This document shows, piece after piece, positions 13,313 through 27,439 of a DNA stretch of 64,000 nt. Origin of the DNA: Struthio camelus (taxonomy: Eukaryota; Chordata; Aves; Struthioniformes; Struthionidae). The translations under genes and the position numbers were made by a program. Every line of letters begins with the position of its first letter. The stretch's first letter is position 1. Under the pieces are notes generated by a model. The model was not told the origin of the DNA, ran no database searches, and was given only the letters and a program-made list of their open reading frames with translations. The DNA lies in NCBI RefSeq assembly GCF_040807025.1, contig NC_090981.1, positions 45,065,317 through 45,129,316 of the forward strand, written 5' to 3'.

Positions 13313-16048
13313 AATAATACTTAAGCAGGGACTACAGAACCAAGAGCCCATAAAGTTTAAACCTGAGCGGTTTTGTTCTGTCCTGTAAATATTAAGTCGA
13401 AGGGCATGCGCTGAGTGCACTCAGAGGAAGACGTTCCACGGGACACTGAGCTGGAAAATGTCCAAGGAGACTTCCAGACGCTTCAAAACATAAAATTGTC
13501 TCTAAGATTTAAACCACTGAGGAGTGGGTCTCTGTAAAAGCAAAGCTCTTTCATCCAGATCTTTTCAGTTTTGACGCACAGTTACATAAATTATGTCAAG
13601 AGATGAAGCAACAGCCAATATCAGTGCCTTTTTTTCCTTTATCCGTTACACCTCAGGAAGAAGGGAGGGTGAGGGGGACTAAAACTATTATTTTAGTTCC
13701 TAAAACCTTTCTCCCTCAATATCCTGTTCAGGGCACATGCCTGTCCCCAGACATCTTTAATTGTATTATAAAAATCTTTAGTCTTATCTGTCAGGAAAAA
13801 AGTCAGCTTGAGAAGCAAGCCATTTAGAACACAGTGATAAAACACTGATATTAGGAATAAAATCTCAAAAGCTTATGCTACAGTAAATAAAGCTTTTGCT
13901 AAGATCTAGTCCATACATTCACAGAAACAGTAAGCTGAGACTTGCCCTACAGAAAATGCTTTTAAGGAGAAACGCTCTCCCACAGACATGCCAAGTCTAT
14001 GAGAGAGAGAGGCAGTTTCCACAGGGTAAGAGGTCAAACCAGGCGAGCTATGATTTTGCAGGTACTGCCATGCATGCTTATTGTGAAGGATACCAGTGAG
14101 ACTTCCTAGGTACCTGCAGCCAGACATGTGCTTCCATACCTGGTTAAACTGGGCTGCTGGTGAGAATGACAGCTCCCAGAGCTGTTGCCCTGACAAAATG
14201 ATGATACTTCGAGGGCTAGGTATTGCCCAGACAGACTAACTCCAAACACTGTAGCAACAGCTGAACATTATAGCATGGCCTGCTCCAACCTGAGAAAGAC
14301 GAAAGCAGATAGTCTATGTTACAGGCAGACTAGAATAGGAGATTAGGTCTTATCTTTCATCTCACTGTGTCTTCATATCTCCCTCCCTGCCTCCACAATG
14401 CACACTATCCCACAGACATCCTCCATTTGACATTTTCATCAGTGAAAGGTCTGTGAGTTGACTGACAGGCTTCTCATATACCACACACCCTATCACAGCA
14501 GGAAGATATAAATAGGTATGTAAGTATGGCTGCATCTTAATGCCATCAATCAACTCAGCGGTGACGATAGGGCCAAATGAAGTCTTTCCACTCATTAGAT
14601 TCCTGCGGTCTACTATCTGCCAAGAGTTTGACCACAACTCCCTGGCGTGTATAGATGGCTTCTGTGATTCCCAGGTGGTCTCTCATCAAAATATATCCCA
14701 GGCCTGGGTCTGTTTAGCTTTCCAGAACAGATGAGACTGACATAGCTATAGGCTCCAAAGATAATTATTTCTTGAAGAATACGCTCCTTTTGTTACAAGA
14801 ACTAAGGTCAGCAAACAGCCACCACTTGTGGAATCAGAGATAAGAAGTCATAGCAAAACTGAAGATATGGGGTTAACTACGCCATTTTGTTTGGGAACAG
14901 AAGAAAAAGGAGGTTTATGCTATCTTTTTTTAAAACCGAAACATTAGTTTAAAAGTAAGACCTTAAAAAGCAGTAATCTTCTTTATTTGGCTATAAGAGC
15001 TACTAACACATTCTCACATAGCCTTAGCCTCAGCAGCCCTGTTCTCTCACTCCTCTGTTCTGGCCAGCTCTGCTCCAACCCTCCTTGGGCCCAGGTGACC
15101 AGGAATTAAGACAGTAATTCTTACTGTGACCGTAAGATAAATCTCTGTTTTTTCATAAAACCCTTTTCAATGGAATTTGATACTATTTTGTGATTTGATT
15201 CTGCAAGAAGTGCACCCAGCTGAGCCCCGAATCAATACAGAATTCATTAAAGGATCCAGGCATTGGCTAGCTGTCTAGGCAGAAGAACAAGGTCTCTCTC
15301 CCTTTGCCTCTCGTTTTTATCACACTGCCAGCATAAAAAGGCATGAAACATACTGGGAAGATTTAATAAATCAGTAGAAAGACACATAGCTTTTTCTAAT
15401 TTTTTTTTAATAGAAAGATGAAATATAGCAAAAAGACCACTGGAACCAGGGAGGGAGAACAGGGGAAAGGCAGCAGATGTTGTAAAAGATCTACTTTCAT
15501 GTTCCCTGTGCACCAGAAATGTGCAGACGTATGTTGGCAGGGCTACAGTCAGAGTCCATAGCGAGGCTCTATCTTACACATCTGGAAGCTATTTGGCAGG
15601 GTGCAGAGTTCAAATGTTTTCTGCTTCAGCTGGTTTCAAACATACCTTGCGATGCAGGGCTGAGCTTGGTACCGTTCAATGTACAGGCTCATTAACGAAG
15701 GCATTCACCACAGCTTCGGCGTCACCCGCTTCAGCTGCTGTCACACGCAGGCACGGGGCCGGGGTTTGCTCCCCATTTTGGCCCACACGATGCCAGTAAC
15801 ACTCAGCAAATGAACATGATAATAAAGAAACAGGGAGGAGAGCAGGGAGAAGCAAACGGCACCACAACTCAGTGCAGCCTGGCCTCCTATCAAGAAACAA
15901 AATGTACTTGGACAAAATCCAGGGTGTGAGTTAACTTGAGTGCAAGGCAAATCATTCAGGAAATCAGAAGGTCTGCGCTGCACAGGAACATGGAGGGGTC
16001 ACATCAGAGCCCTCTGGCTTTTTGCAGAAATCCCCCAGCCTTTAAAAG

Positions 16049-16066
16049 AAAAAAAAAAAAAAAAAA
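16049..16066. repeat. Poly(A) tract
   Basis: A run of 18 A preceded by TTTAAAAG. No retrocopy is visible beside it. Confidence 0.9.
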
Positions 16067-18219
16067 GCAACCACAAGGAGAAAGGAAAGGTTGTCCCTCT
16101 CTGCCCTAGAAGAACTGCCACCTCGAGTCGCAGGGATGAATGTTAGCAGGCAATGAGAAGCCGCGTGCTGGCTCTGGGCTGCCAACGCTACCCCGACCCA
16201 GCATGGGAGCGCCCGGCCACCCCACGCACACAGCAGTCACCAGGACCAGCTCCGCTTTGGGAAGAAATGTTTCTCAGCCGAGATGCACTTCTGGGCCTGC
16301 CCCCTCTTCCTGCAAGCCCTGTTTCACCATCAGGATTCAGCACCAGTCGTGTCCGCCAGCTATGTGCTGCACCTTTTGCAAAAGGAGCAAACCACCAGCA
16401 GGGCTGCAGCTGGCTGGGACGGGCCCCGCTGGGGCACGGCGGCGAGCAAGCCCTGCATCGGGGGACTGCCGCAGCACCTGCACATGTGCTGTTTGCCAGC
16501 GCCAACCCGCTGCCGAGCTGCCAACAGCCCCAGGCATGGTAAACACATGGCAGGGGTTTAACAGCAAGGCAGAAGGAGGCTTTCCCCACCTCCACGTGCC
16601 ATTCCCAGCTGGGCTGGCAGGGCTGGAGCGCAAGCTGGGATATTTGCTGCTGAATGAAGATGGCTCCTGCGAAACCTCACTGAAAGTGAGGGAACAAAGT
16701 GCACCCCAGTGAGCAGATCTTGGACCGTCCAGCCCACGTTTCGTCCATTTTCTCTCCTCTAAGTCTCAACCAGTGCTTAGGATCTTAAAGCAATGCATTC
16801 ATCTTTTCAATGTTTACCACATTTCAAGGTTTTGTATCTGCTTAATTTAGATACAGAATATCTTACACGTCTCCATTTCTGTCTTCATCTTCTCTGGCTG
16901 GAGCCACCCCAGAATTAAAATAGGGAAGGAGAAGAGGAATGGGTTGAAACAGCATCTAAGAGTAGCATGCCAAGATGTTATCACTCAATATTTCTTTCAG
17001 TTGCAGGAACATTTTGCAGTACAGCACATATCTTGTAACACTTCGACCTTCAGCTTCCTCGTCCCTCACCTCACTATTTTTATTTGCCCTGCACTCTCTG
17101 ACAACTTGCACACAAGAATGCATGCATTGGGGCACTTCCGTTTTCTTCACTCAGCTTCAAATGTTTGAGAGCAGCAATATTTATCAGCTCATTTTGAGGC
17201 TAAGGACACAGGCACTTGTGGGGATAATCCAGAACGTATGGGGGAGAGAAGAGGGAGGGGGAAACCCTTGTGCCTCTGTGTCTCCTTGTACAGCCATCGA
17301 GCCTGTTTTGCCCTAATCTGTCTCCCTCAGTCCAAGTGCCCTGGACTCAGCCCTGATTTGGAAACTTTCTGTGGCAGGGGCTGTCAGCTGCACATCTGCT
17401 GTTAGATGCGGTGGCAGTGGGAGGACACAGCTGACCTGCCAGCCCCCCCCAGCCCAGCCATCAATTCCTGCACTTACAGCAGGAACCGCCTAGACCGGCG
17501 GTTCCAAACATTTTCTTAGCTTGACCTTATCCCTCCTCTGCCCTCCCCTTTCTTGGCCTCCCCCCTGCACTCCCCACGCACCTGGACCACTTCTCCAAAG
17601 CAAGCGCCTGCCCACTTCTCAGCCCTTCGGGGGCCTGTGCTGCAGCCCCGTCGCCCTCGTCCCTTGCCCGGCCGTGTCTCTGGCGCCAAGGAGCCTCTCT
17701 GCTTCTTTAGCTGACATAACATGAAGGTCAATCAGGGATGAAAAATGCCCAAGAGAAATGATGAGATGTTTTATATCAACTTCAAATGAACAGTGAGACA
17801 GGACTTTGCTAATCCAATACATCAAAAATGCAGCCAAGTCAAAAGGAAGAATTTGTATTTGTAGAATAACAGAAAATTGAACCCTGCAAAAGAGGGAATA
17901 AATACCAGTCCCTCTGGCCTTGTAGATGCAGAGAGGCAAGAGGAAATGAATATCTCAGTCTAAGCTGGGGCCAGAAGCCTTGGGAAAAGGATACAGCATG
18001 CCTTAAGAAACATGCCATCTTTCCCAAATCCCAAAAAGTGGGAAAGGGAGGAGGCATGGTGGGCACTAAGTCAGCCATCTTCTTCAAGGCTGTTTCAGAA
18101 GACCATAACCACAATGGACTGACGTAAGTAAACTCTCGGTCACTGTACAAGCAGAACTGAACAATTTACCACAGCTTGATAATAGCAGCGCTAGCGGCCA
18201 TGGCGTTGTAATGGTCTAA

Positions 18220-18345
18220 GAATATAAAACAACAAGGTTTGTGGACAAGGGTAATATCTTTTATTAGACCTACTAAAAAAGTTGGAAAAAACAGACAAGC
18301 TTTCACCACACAAGGTTTTTCTCAGGTCTGAAATGAAAGTGTGAT
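18220..18345. mobile_element. Old interspersed repeat fragment of a reptile/bird family
   Basis: The segment contains GGTAATATCTTTTATTAGAC, followed about 45 bp later by CAAGCTTTCACC and then by CTCAGGTCTG. From memory this order of blocks matches a dispersed repeat common in turtle, crocodilian and bird DNA, where the text runs roughly 'timed' as a TATCTTTTATTGGACC block, an AAGCTTTC block and a TTCAGGTCTG block. I cannot assign a family name with certainty. The divergence suggests an ancient, inactive copy. Confidence 0.55.
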
Positions 18346-21300
18346 ATCCCAGGAGAGAGCCGAGACACTCACCAGGGAGCACACAACATCTAAGGAAATT
18401 ACTAAACACTGAGAGTTAGTGGATTATTCATGCATATTTGAAATATTAAGTAGTCAGATAATTGTTTACTACTATAATGTTTGACCAGGAAAGGCGGACG
18501 TCTCTGCGAGAGGCTTTCTCTCAAGCCAGTTGGAAAGAGTTGTGTTGTGGAGAGACTGACGTTACGCAAGGCAGATCATCCTGCGCCTGCCCAATGGCCG
18601 GGCTGAGGTTACAACGAGGGCGTACACCAGGGATCCCAAGCCAAGGACGCGAACCAGACTAGTGGCCGAGGATCGAGAGCTGGCACGAGGGATGGGACGC
18701 AAAGCGAGGGGCAGGAGGGAAGGCTGGAGCCACAGCCAAAAGCTGCAGCTACCGACCGGCCAAGCAGCAGTCTCAGATGTTGCTCTATAGATAGCTCCTC
18801 ACAGCCAGTGGCACAGGACAACCGCAGCTGTGCCAGCCACAGCCCGGATGGACGGCGATGCTCACCCAGCGATGGCCGGCAGCCCTCAGCAGCGCCGGAA
18901 GGAAATCAGAGGAAAACCCAGTAACCTTGGCAGCCCATTTGACGTAGGCGTAGCGAGGCAGGCCGCTGTCCCACTCCTGGGCTCTATGTGGTCTATGAAG
19001 AGCACGGCCACAGCAGCACAGGCTTTTGCTCCTAGCTCTGGTGAAGTTACGTGCATTTGAAAAGCTGCTTTAATTAAGTTAAGGCCATGGGCTCCAAGGA
19101 ACCTGTTCCTTGGAGCCTGAGCTGTGCTAAAACTAAGCTGAGAGCCTATAATGAGTCCTTACTCTTCAATGTGCAGTAATGAGGCCTTTCATGAATTTTG
19201 TAGCTCTGCAGAAAGAGGTTTACAAGAGATAACGTTGTTTTTGTTCTAGCTGTTAACAAAATTTGCCACATCGTTAAAGAGAAATTTGTTTTAGAGTATG
19301 AAGGCCCTGTAGCCAATCTAGCCAAGTACACCGAAAGAGAGAAATAAAAGTTTTCTTTCTGGTGAGCTAAAGATGCAGAGGCACATGAAGAAAACTGTAA
19401 GCCCCTTTAAAGAGATGGCAAAAAGCAGTGCATTGGTGTTGTTCTGGCTATGCTGAGACCACTATGGTTGCCCTGCCTTCATTCTGCTTTCTCTTTCTTA
19501 CATCTGTGCAAAAGAAAAGATGATGAAAGCATAGCTCAGACCTATTCCCTCATTCAGAAAATAAATAAGAGTATGGACAGATTGCACCTGACTTTGAACC
19601 TCTGTTCAGTGAGAAAGATCTTCAACTGACAAAATTTGAAATTACTTGATCTGGTAAAAACATGTAAGTATGTATCCTTCAGATCAAGAGATGAAACTAA
19701 TTAGAGAAGGAACGGTGCAGATAGCAAATGATAGGGTTCACCATATGGAAACTGAAATTTCTGCTGTTGGCATTGAGCATCTCCAGGCCCAGCACTGAAT
19801 GGTGCTTTCTATCCTTCAGCAGCAGCAGGAGACATCTTAAAATTAGAAAACCATATTACAATCAGAAATAATACCAGAAGTTCCAAGGAAATTCAGGAAT
19901 AAGGACTTTTATTTAACAGGGTCCCCGAAAAAAGGAGAGAAAAGGCTATACGGAGTGAAAGGTAGCCCTCTGAGTTGAATGGCATAAGCTTTACCTATAG
20001 TCTATCCACGATATATTTTCTGCTATAATTAAATTCCAAAAGTTGATGAAAAGGGAAGGCTGCCTGCCAAAGACGAGTGAGGTAATGCCATTGCAGAATG
20101 GCCTGAAGTTCCCAGTGCTCGGTCGAACTTGCAAAGCCTGACCTCTGAGATAGGAGTTACAGCTGATGGCTGTTTCTCTTTCATATATGAACATTAAAAA
20201 TCATCTTTCTCTGTTCAGATCATGAGACATAATTTTCCTGTTGTTAAAAATGACATATCTGGAGCTAGTCCAAGAGAAAATGAAACTACCAATCATCTCT
20301 AAAATAAGTCACAGGGCTTTCCTAGAAAACTGAAAGACACCAGATGATCTCACTGTGCATCTTTTATCCTTCATCTTCCCTGGGATGTTATCAGTGGCTA
20401 TGCTCAGCAGCCCGTTGTCCTGCAGAGGCAACGATTCCACTTCAGATTCATTTCATTTCACTTCAGGAGGTCGGTGTCTGAAGCATTACAGCAGATACAA
20501 CCATCCTCCTGCTTAACGTACAAATCAGGGGAAGACTGGAGTGCAGGTTTTGCTACAGTCTTGCCTTCAGCAAACAGAGGTCTGGCCAGCTAATGTTAAT
20601 CTTCAGGAAGCACTTCTGCAGGCAAAGAGGGTTTTTCTGATGACACAGCACCAACACTATGGCATTGCTTTCAGGTCATTTGCCATTGTTACACCAAGCG
20701 ATTGCCTGTGAGAGAGAGAAATAGGCCATGCTGCTTCTGCTGGTCACCAAAATCCTCACAGGAGGGAGATGCGTGTTTTTGCAGAGCTCAAAGATGGAGA
20801 GAAGATACTTCTTTCAGCACGACAAGGAAGTGTTCACATCACGGCTGAGGCAACGGAGCTATAAGGCATACTGAGGAGGCAACACAACTGCGCCAAGCTT
20901 TTAAGTAGCATCCAGCTCTGTTTCTAACTACTCTGCCCTTTTAGAGTCACCGAGGCGGGAGATATTTTAGCAGGACATGCTCCCTGAAGGTAGGCATTTT
21001 AACAGGCAGTGGGAGCCTGGGTTCTGCCAACTGTGTTTTAGTGTTTCTTCTGACATTGAAATCAGCAGGATACTTGCAATTTTGCCTCTTTTCTCGCCCA
21101 TTTTCACCAAGTTCTTTATGGATCCAGCCATGGTCACAACGTGACCTGAGTCACTGCCACAAAGGAGACACATTATATACGTCGTCTAGTTTCAGTGTCT
21201 GGTGCAGATTCACTGCAGTGTTGTATTTTGCCACACAATTTTACTTTCTTGCTCTGGATGCACTAAACCTTATCCTTCCTTGTTTGGAAAGAAGTAGCCT

Positions 21301-22800
21301 GAGCCTGGATTCGTACAGGAGGCACGAAGAGGAGGATTCCCTTCACCGCTACACATCACCTACAACGTGCATCACACATTAGGAAGGCAACGACGGAAAA
21401 TGCAGACCTCTGAAAGCTCATTTTCTTATTACCACCAGCATACCACAGACTGCTGATTTGAACTCATAACCTAACCCAGTACTACGAACTAGCTGCAAAA
21501 CAGCAAACTATAGCGAAGTACTTAGATTACGGAGTAGAGGGGTGTATATCCACAGGGTGTCCCAAGGCTCTGATGTGAGCGCTGGTGCCAGGGTGTGCTG
21601 AGGGCTCCCAGGCTTGTGCAGCGCCCAGACAGATGGGCAGCACACAGCCGGGCAGGCATGTGGTGCCACCTGCCCTGCATGCGGTGGTGCCATGGCGGAG
21701 GGAGCTCGGAGAGTCCAGCTCCAGGAGCCACCCTGCTGTCCTATGTGCTTTTCTAATTATTGCCAGACATCGGCTGATGGTTTAAAGTTTAGATACACTA
21801 CATCTGCCAGATCATTTTCCTTTCAGTGTCATGCAGGCTGTTTCCATTTAAAGCATGGCTCATTTTGCTGTAGTTTAAGCCAGTCCTCTGTACCACTACA
21901 TTTTTCCACTTCAAATTATTTTGCACCATCTTTACTGAAGCATACAGGGAATCCTGCTGTTTTACCTCAGTTTTTAACTATCATCTTCTACCCAGAGGAT
22001 CTACTTTGTAAAAAGTTTCCTATAGAAGCACCTGAGGCATCGCCAAGGAGTGAGGAACACGAACCCTCCCTGGCATAGCGAAGCAGGATGACAGCAGCAC
22101 CAAGGCCTCATTTGGCTCAAAGAAAAATCTATATCTCTTTATATCACTTCTACAATGGAACCTCAACAACATTATAAATAATTATAACCACTGTTGCCAT
22201 AGGCAGTCCCATTGCTTTTCTGTTTCTGTACTTTTTTTTTCAGAGACCACGGCCACAGAGCTAATGGGGGTGAAGAGTGGTTATGAACAGAACTTTAGCA
22301 AAATATGCAGTTTCAGCGATGACCAAAAATCAACTGTTCATAATTCAGGTCAAATAGTGTTACCCAAACAAAGGTGGGAAAGAACTTTTAAATAAACTGT
22401 TTCAATGTTTTCAAAGCATGAAAAATAGAATATTTCATTTGAGACAAAACTAACACATTTGATAGATCTAAAATAAAATTTTCCTTACTTTACCTTTTCA
22501 CTTTCCATTTTACTGCAAGCAAAAAAAATCCACACACTTTTTTTTTTTTAACTTGGCAACTGAAACAAAGGTCTGTTCAAGCTTTCATTAATCAGGCCTT
22601 TCATATTCCTTGCCTGGTATTGCTATTGTCAGTGTTTTTAATTCTGCCATGACTATCAGTTCTAACCAAGATCCAGGTTCCTCATCACATGAGTCTCAAA
22701 AATATATCAGATGACAAGAATGATATCAACTTTGTTTCAGTTTTGTTTCAACAGTGGGAAGAAGTGAAGAGAAAATCAAGAGAGAAAATATTGGCCAAGC
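18346..22800. other. Intergenic, no gene recognised
   Basis: No supported exon. The notable item is a perfect inverted repeat at 19090-19117. A short GC-richer patch lies around 18590-18970. Other ORFs look like chance. Confidence 0.6.
19090..19117. repeat. Perfect inverted repeat, 13-bp arms, 2-bp spacer
   Basis: The left arm GGCTCCAAGGAAC (19090-19102) and right arm GTTCCTTGGAGCC (19105-19117) are exact reverse complements separated by CT. The arms would form a very stable hairpin or cruciform. No flanking stem extends it and no T-run follows, so I assign no terminator or RNA-gene role. Confidence 0.9.
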
Positions 22801-22806
22801 TTGGTT

Positions 22807-22858
<52 letters not shown>

Positions 22859-22946
22859 TGTATTTATATATATGCATGCATTTATTTATTATACATACAC
22901 ACACACATATATACACACACATAAATATATATGTATGTTTGTATGT
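22807..22946. repeat. Compound TA / TGTA / CA microsatellite
   Basis: (TA)12 at 22807-22830 passes directly into about eight TGTA units (22831-22863). A degenerate tail of TATA, TGCA and CACA repeats follows to about 22946. The short + strand ORF across it (Tyr/Ile- and Tyr/Met/Cys/Val-rich) is only translated repeat. Confidence 0.95.
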
Positions 22947-25900
22947 GAATTATGACTTGATCACTTGACAATGCTTTCTATGTAAGCAAATATCACCTAT
23001 GACCACATTTGTCTTTGTCATCATCCAATGACTGCATCCTCATTGATGTCGCAGAGAAGACAGCTTTAGAGAGGACTGCAAGCCATTTGGATCTGTTCCA
23101 AAAGGGCAGTTTACAGTTATATCTTCTGTATCTTCTGGCTTTACTAAACAGAGGCTCAGTTCCTTAGGAACTACAGAGGAGAGAGAATATGAAACCCAGG
23201 AAAAAGGAAAAAAATATTTTAGGAAGCAGAAGTAACACAGAATTATCCTTTCTCTCATTAGCAATTAACTTTCTCCCCTGACCGCCATCGCTACTTGTAA
23301 AGGAGAGACAACTAGACTGTCACAGGTATGGAGCACGATTTCTCTTTGTTTGGCCCTCTCTCACCATTGGGCCGATTGACAAAGCCACACTATGAACCAT
23401 CTGCTTTGGGGTGTCCAGGAGGAGATCCTATTCCATTAAAATGTCCAAAATCTTTATCCCCTGTCAGAATGAAAACTAGAGCTACAACATTTCTGAGAGA
23501 AAAAGGCACATTCCACAGAACACTGCAGTCTGATGTTTGATTTAAAATAGTGACAAGAAAGGCAAGAGACTAAGGTTTAAGTCTTCTCTCTCCCTAATTC
23601 AGAGAAGGGTCTGAAATCCAGACCTCACATGTCTTGAGTGAGCACTTTGATCTCCACCTTGTCTGTGCTGCCAGACGGGTGTGCTTACACTGAGCCTGAG
23701 TCCAAGAAGACATGAATATACCAAGTCCCAGGCTCGAAGGAAACCCCAACATGCAGATCAAAAGCCATGGAGCCACTGTAAACAGTTGAGGGATCCAGAT
23801 TTCAGGGTGCCTTGCAGCAAGTCTATCATCATGATTATGGGGCATGCTGCAGCATGGATACAGCCATCATCTTGCTTATCCTCTTTCTGTGAAGTTGAAG
23901 AGCTTCTAACAAGCATTCTTTGGAAAAGAGAGGGTTTCGCCACTTTCTTTTTTCTTTCAAGAAAAAGCTCTCACTGAAACAAATAATAAAGCCTCAACTG
24001 GCTCTAGCTGCCACAGAGAGCAGCCTTGGTCCTTGTCTGCAGTGATGAGTCAGCCGGAGGATTGCTGTCCACACTACAGTGAATGCAAACTCCCAGGGTG
24101 TTCGAACACCTGGAAAAACAGGGTGGAAGTGTTGCTACGAAGAGAACCAACAGATCCAGCTTGCAATCAGCAGCCTCTTCCTCCCACACTCCTGTATAAG
24201 CAGACTGCAGTCTAGGCGTGCTCCACTTCCTCCTTTTTCTTTCTCCAGGAGAATAACCTGACTTACTTACAGTGCATAGCCCATTTGGGGAAGGTTGGAA
24301 GCACCCCAGAAGCTGCATTTTGATTTCCAAAGCTGCTAACGTTCCCAGAAGCAAGGCTGGGAGGTTGATCTGGAAAGACGCAGATAGCCTGAGACCTCTT
24401 GGGAAATCTGGTTTATCTGGAATGGAACACATGCAAAGATATTAACAACATTCAACTTTCAGCCAGTAACACAGACAGAGACAAAAGGCAGCACAGGCTT
24501 ATGAAGAAATAATTGGTCAGACAACTACAATTACTTGATTGACAAAATTACAAGATTAGCGGAACACAACATATATAAGGTGAAGGCCTCAGTGCTTAAG
24601 AGCAAATAGGGGACGTTATCTGCTTTATCTTGCTTAACATCTTCAGTAATCATATGCCAGTGAATGGAAGCTGCAATCCCCAAATAAACAAGGAAAGTGG
24701 TGTAGAGGAATAGATCACTGTCTTCCAGAATACAAATACACTAATTGCAAATGACTGACATGATGAAATGGTAACTCTATTGGCTCCTTACTGATGGTAA
24801 TCTGCGGGCTGGAGCTGATAGCACGTAACTGCTTAGACTGCAGAACTGTGCTTTCTTTCACCATCTTTGCTGTAAATTCTTACTGGGGAGGAGCTCGTGG
24901 TTGCAAATGAACTACTCAGCAGAGATGAGGAAGAAGTGGAAATGACACACCACAACTGTCAACTAATCCTACCCAGTAATGTGACTGTTTCTTTCAGGTT
25001 TGGTAGCCCGCACTAATCCCATCACTTCTCTGGGGAACTGGTCTTTGAGCAGAGCATGGCAACATGCAGAGCAACATCCACAGCAGAAAGTGCGAGCAGC
25101 CCTTCTGCATTTTCTGCGCATGACAGGCTCGACTGCCTCAGGGGCAGACATTTTACAGTGTAGACGCATGTTGTGTCCAATGAAACGTTTTAAAGGACAC
25201 TGTTATTTCTCTGTTGGCCACTGAGGCAATGAGAATGTACCGGGGCAGTGCTGGAGGAACAGGAAGGAGAGTGTGGCCAAAGCTGGGGCCTGCCTCTTTG
25301 GATGGAGCTGGCTGGCAGAGGCTTTGGGGAGATTTTCAGCATCAGGATCACCTCCCTTTGTGGTACAAAATGTGGCCTGGTAGGACAACTTTGGTTCTTG
25401 CCTTTGACCTTCACTATGGGAGAAAAAGTAAAAGAAGTGAGGAGGCTTCCAAGTAGAACTGCACAAGAGCTGCCTCTCCTCCCATCCAGACTGGAGCACA
25501 CCCCTCAATTTTCCACTTGAAAAAGGGGGTTTCTGCAAAAACATTTGGTTCCCAATCATCCAAACGTTTTGGAATCAACAAAATCAAAGCATCTCACTAT
25601 TATCCTGACTTTTATTTATTTTACTGCAATATTCAGTGTTCAGTTTGGGAAAAAAATTGTTTAGAATAGTTAAAAATAATTAAAATATCTCACTATAAAA
25701 ATATCAAAATCCTCTACCATTTCCCCATTTTTGGGAAAGTGAAATCCCAGGGAAATCTATCTGATTTCATAAACCCTTCAATTCAACTTCCATTTAATGG
25801 AAAAGGTTGAGATTTCTCCTTCCAGATGAATTTTCCATGTCCCTGAAAATATGTCTTTGAAGTTCTTTAGTAAGAAACTCCAGAGGAATCGAACTAAGGA

Positions 25901-27098
25901 TGGAAGCATCGTATTTCAGAACAGCATATTTATTTAACGCATTTGACTTAGTCCTAGATACTGCTTAAAATTTCATTCGGGTGCATAAGACAGACAAACA
26001 GCTCAAAAAAAAAATTATCCCAGAAGGTAATCTCTGCTTCAGATAAAGTACAAAGTTGTCTTTGGTAATTAAGAACTAGCAAATCCAGGCTACCTCTCCA
26101 CATGCACAAACCACTACTAGCTCCTACCTGGAATTTTCAAAACTTATTATCTATCCCTCTCTCCTCCATGCCCCTCCTTTTCTTTCCTTTTACAGGCTAT
26201 GTCTTGCTCATCTGCCTCTCTACTAAGAAAAACGATAAAACTCACATTCTTACTATTACTATTTTTAGCTTTTTCTTTCTCCTTTAGGAGTTACAGTTTC
26301 ATATATTACCACAAAACAGACTTACAGAAATTTAATTGCCAAACCGAGCTATAGCTCAAATCAAGTTCCCAATAAGTTGTATTTGATAGTTACCTTTATT
26401 TTGTCAGACTACATACTACAGTCTAATATCTGGTCAACAGACACAAAAATAGGAGTCAACAGGGCTCAGCAATGTTCAGAGCTCATGACAGTCATATTAA
26501 AAATGGTGAGATTCCAAACTTGCACATATTCCCCACAGGTCAGATTCCAACCACAATTAATTGCAGAAGAAACTCTTCCCCAGTAAGCAAACTTCTTTTT
26601 TTTTTCTTTCACTTTGCACAAGCATTCCTGAAAATGAACTGAGAGAAGTTCTGCTGTGCAAAGCAAAGATGTGCCACATGACATTAAGCATATCAAGCAA
26701 GATAAATCTGAAGTCAGGTTATCTTCTCTCTTAGTTTGCTCAGAGCAAAATGCTTTGAAATATTTATGCTGCCAAATCATAGAAGTATATCGCTTAAAGG
26801 GATTGGGAAAGCTGCATAGTTCCTCCCACTGTCACAAAGCAGAATCAGCTGTTCCATTGTCATTACTGAGAGGCATTTTTCCAAATGGTCTAAAGACAGG
26901 CATCCAGTTCCTATGCTTCACATCATGAGCACTGGAAAGTGTTTCCCAGTTTCAACCAGAAACTTCCTCCCTGCTGTTTGCAAATAGCCATGCCCTTACT
27001 CTGTGCAGCAACGCTGCAGCACCAAAACGTTTCTGTCTTCCCTCCTCAACCTCCCTTTCTTCAGCCTCAAAAGCCCTCATTCTTCCAGGCTTTCACCC

Positions 27099-27142
27099 CT
27101 AGATGTTATTTGCTGCATCTCTAGATGTTATTTGCTGCATCC
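27099..27142. repeat. 22-bp tandem duplication
   Basis: Two adjacent copies of CTAGATGTTATTTGCTGCAT plus two bases, differing only at the last base. It lies just upstream of the ancient CR1-like fragment. Confidence 0.9.
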
Positions 27143-27439
27143 CTGATGACTCCTACTGCTCTTTCCTGGACTCTTTCTGACGGACGCCCAGCTCCCTGCC
27201 GTGGATGCAGTCCTCAAGCTGGCCTTTCGAGGCACAAGCTCACCACATGCCTCCTACACCTCATACTGCTACCCCTAAGGGCTTTTTTTTTTTGTTCTGT
27301 CCCACAACAGAAGGCTAATGTTGCCTCCTGTTCAGCCTGTAACTAAGTACTTCCCCGATGCCTCCCTGCATAACGTCTGCCTACTTTGCCCTTCCCCACA
27401 CATGCACGGTTGTCTGGTTGTCTCCGCAGGAGCACGGAG

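Larger units (their letters stand above)
7231..18215. other. Intergenic, no gene recognised
   Basis: About 11 kb with no supported exon on either strand. It includes a 21-A run at 10334-10354, an imperfect 26-bp tandem duplication at 13261-13312, an 18-A run at 16049-16066 and a GC-richer stretch at 16140-16560. That stretch has several overlapping ORFs but is CpG-depleted (about 19 CpG in 420 bp), so it does not look like an island. Confidence 0.6.

Noticed and set aside
16140-16712. 190-codon ORF and several overlapping ORFs
   Set aside because: GC-driven, with ORFs in at least five frames at once and no recognisable domain.
17497-17560. Possible hAT/Charlie-type terminus (CGGCGGTTCCAAACATTTTC)
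   Set aside because: Only a single short resemblance. No second terminus, target duplication or internal similarity was found.
25580-25860. AT-rich stretch resembling a reptile MITE-like repeat
   Set aside because: It has the feel of TTTTCC/GGAAAA-rich repeats, but I could not line it up with any family or find terminal inverted repeats.
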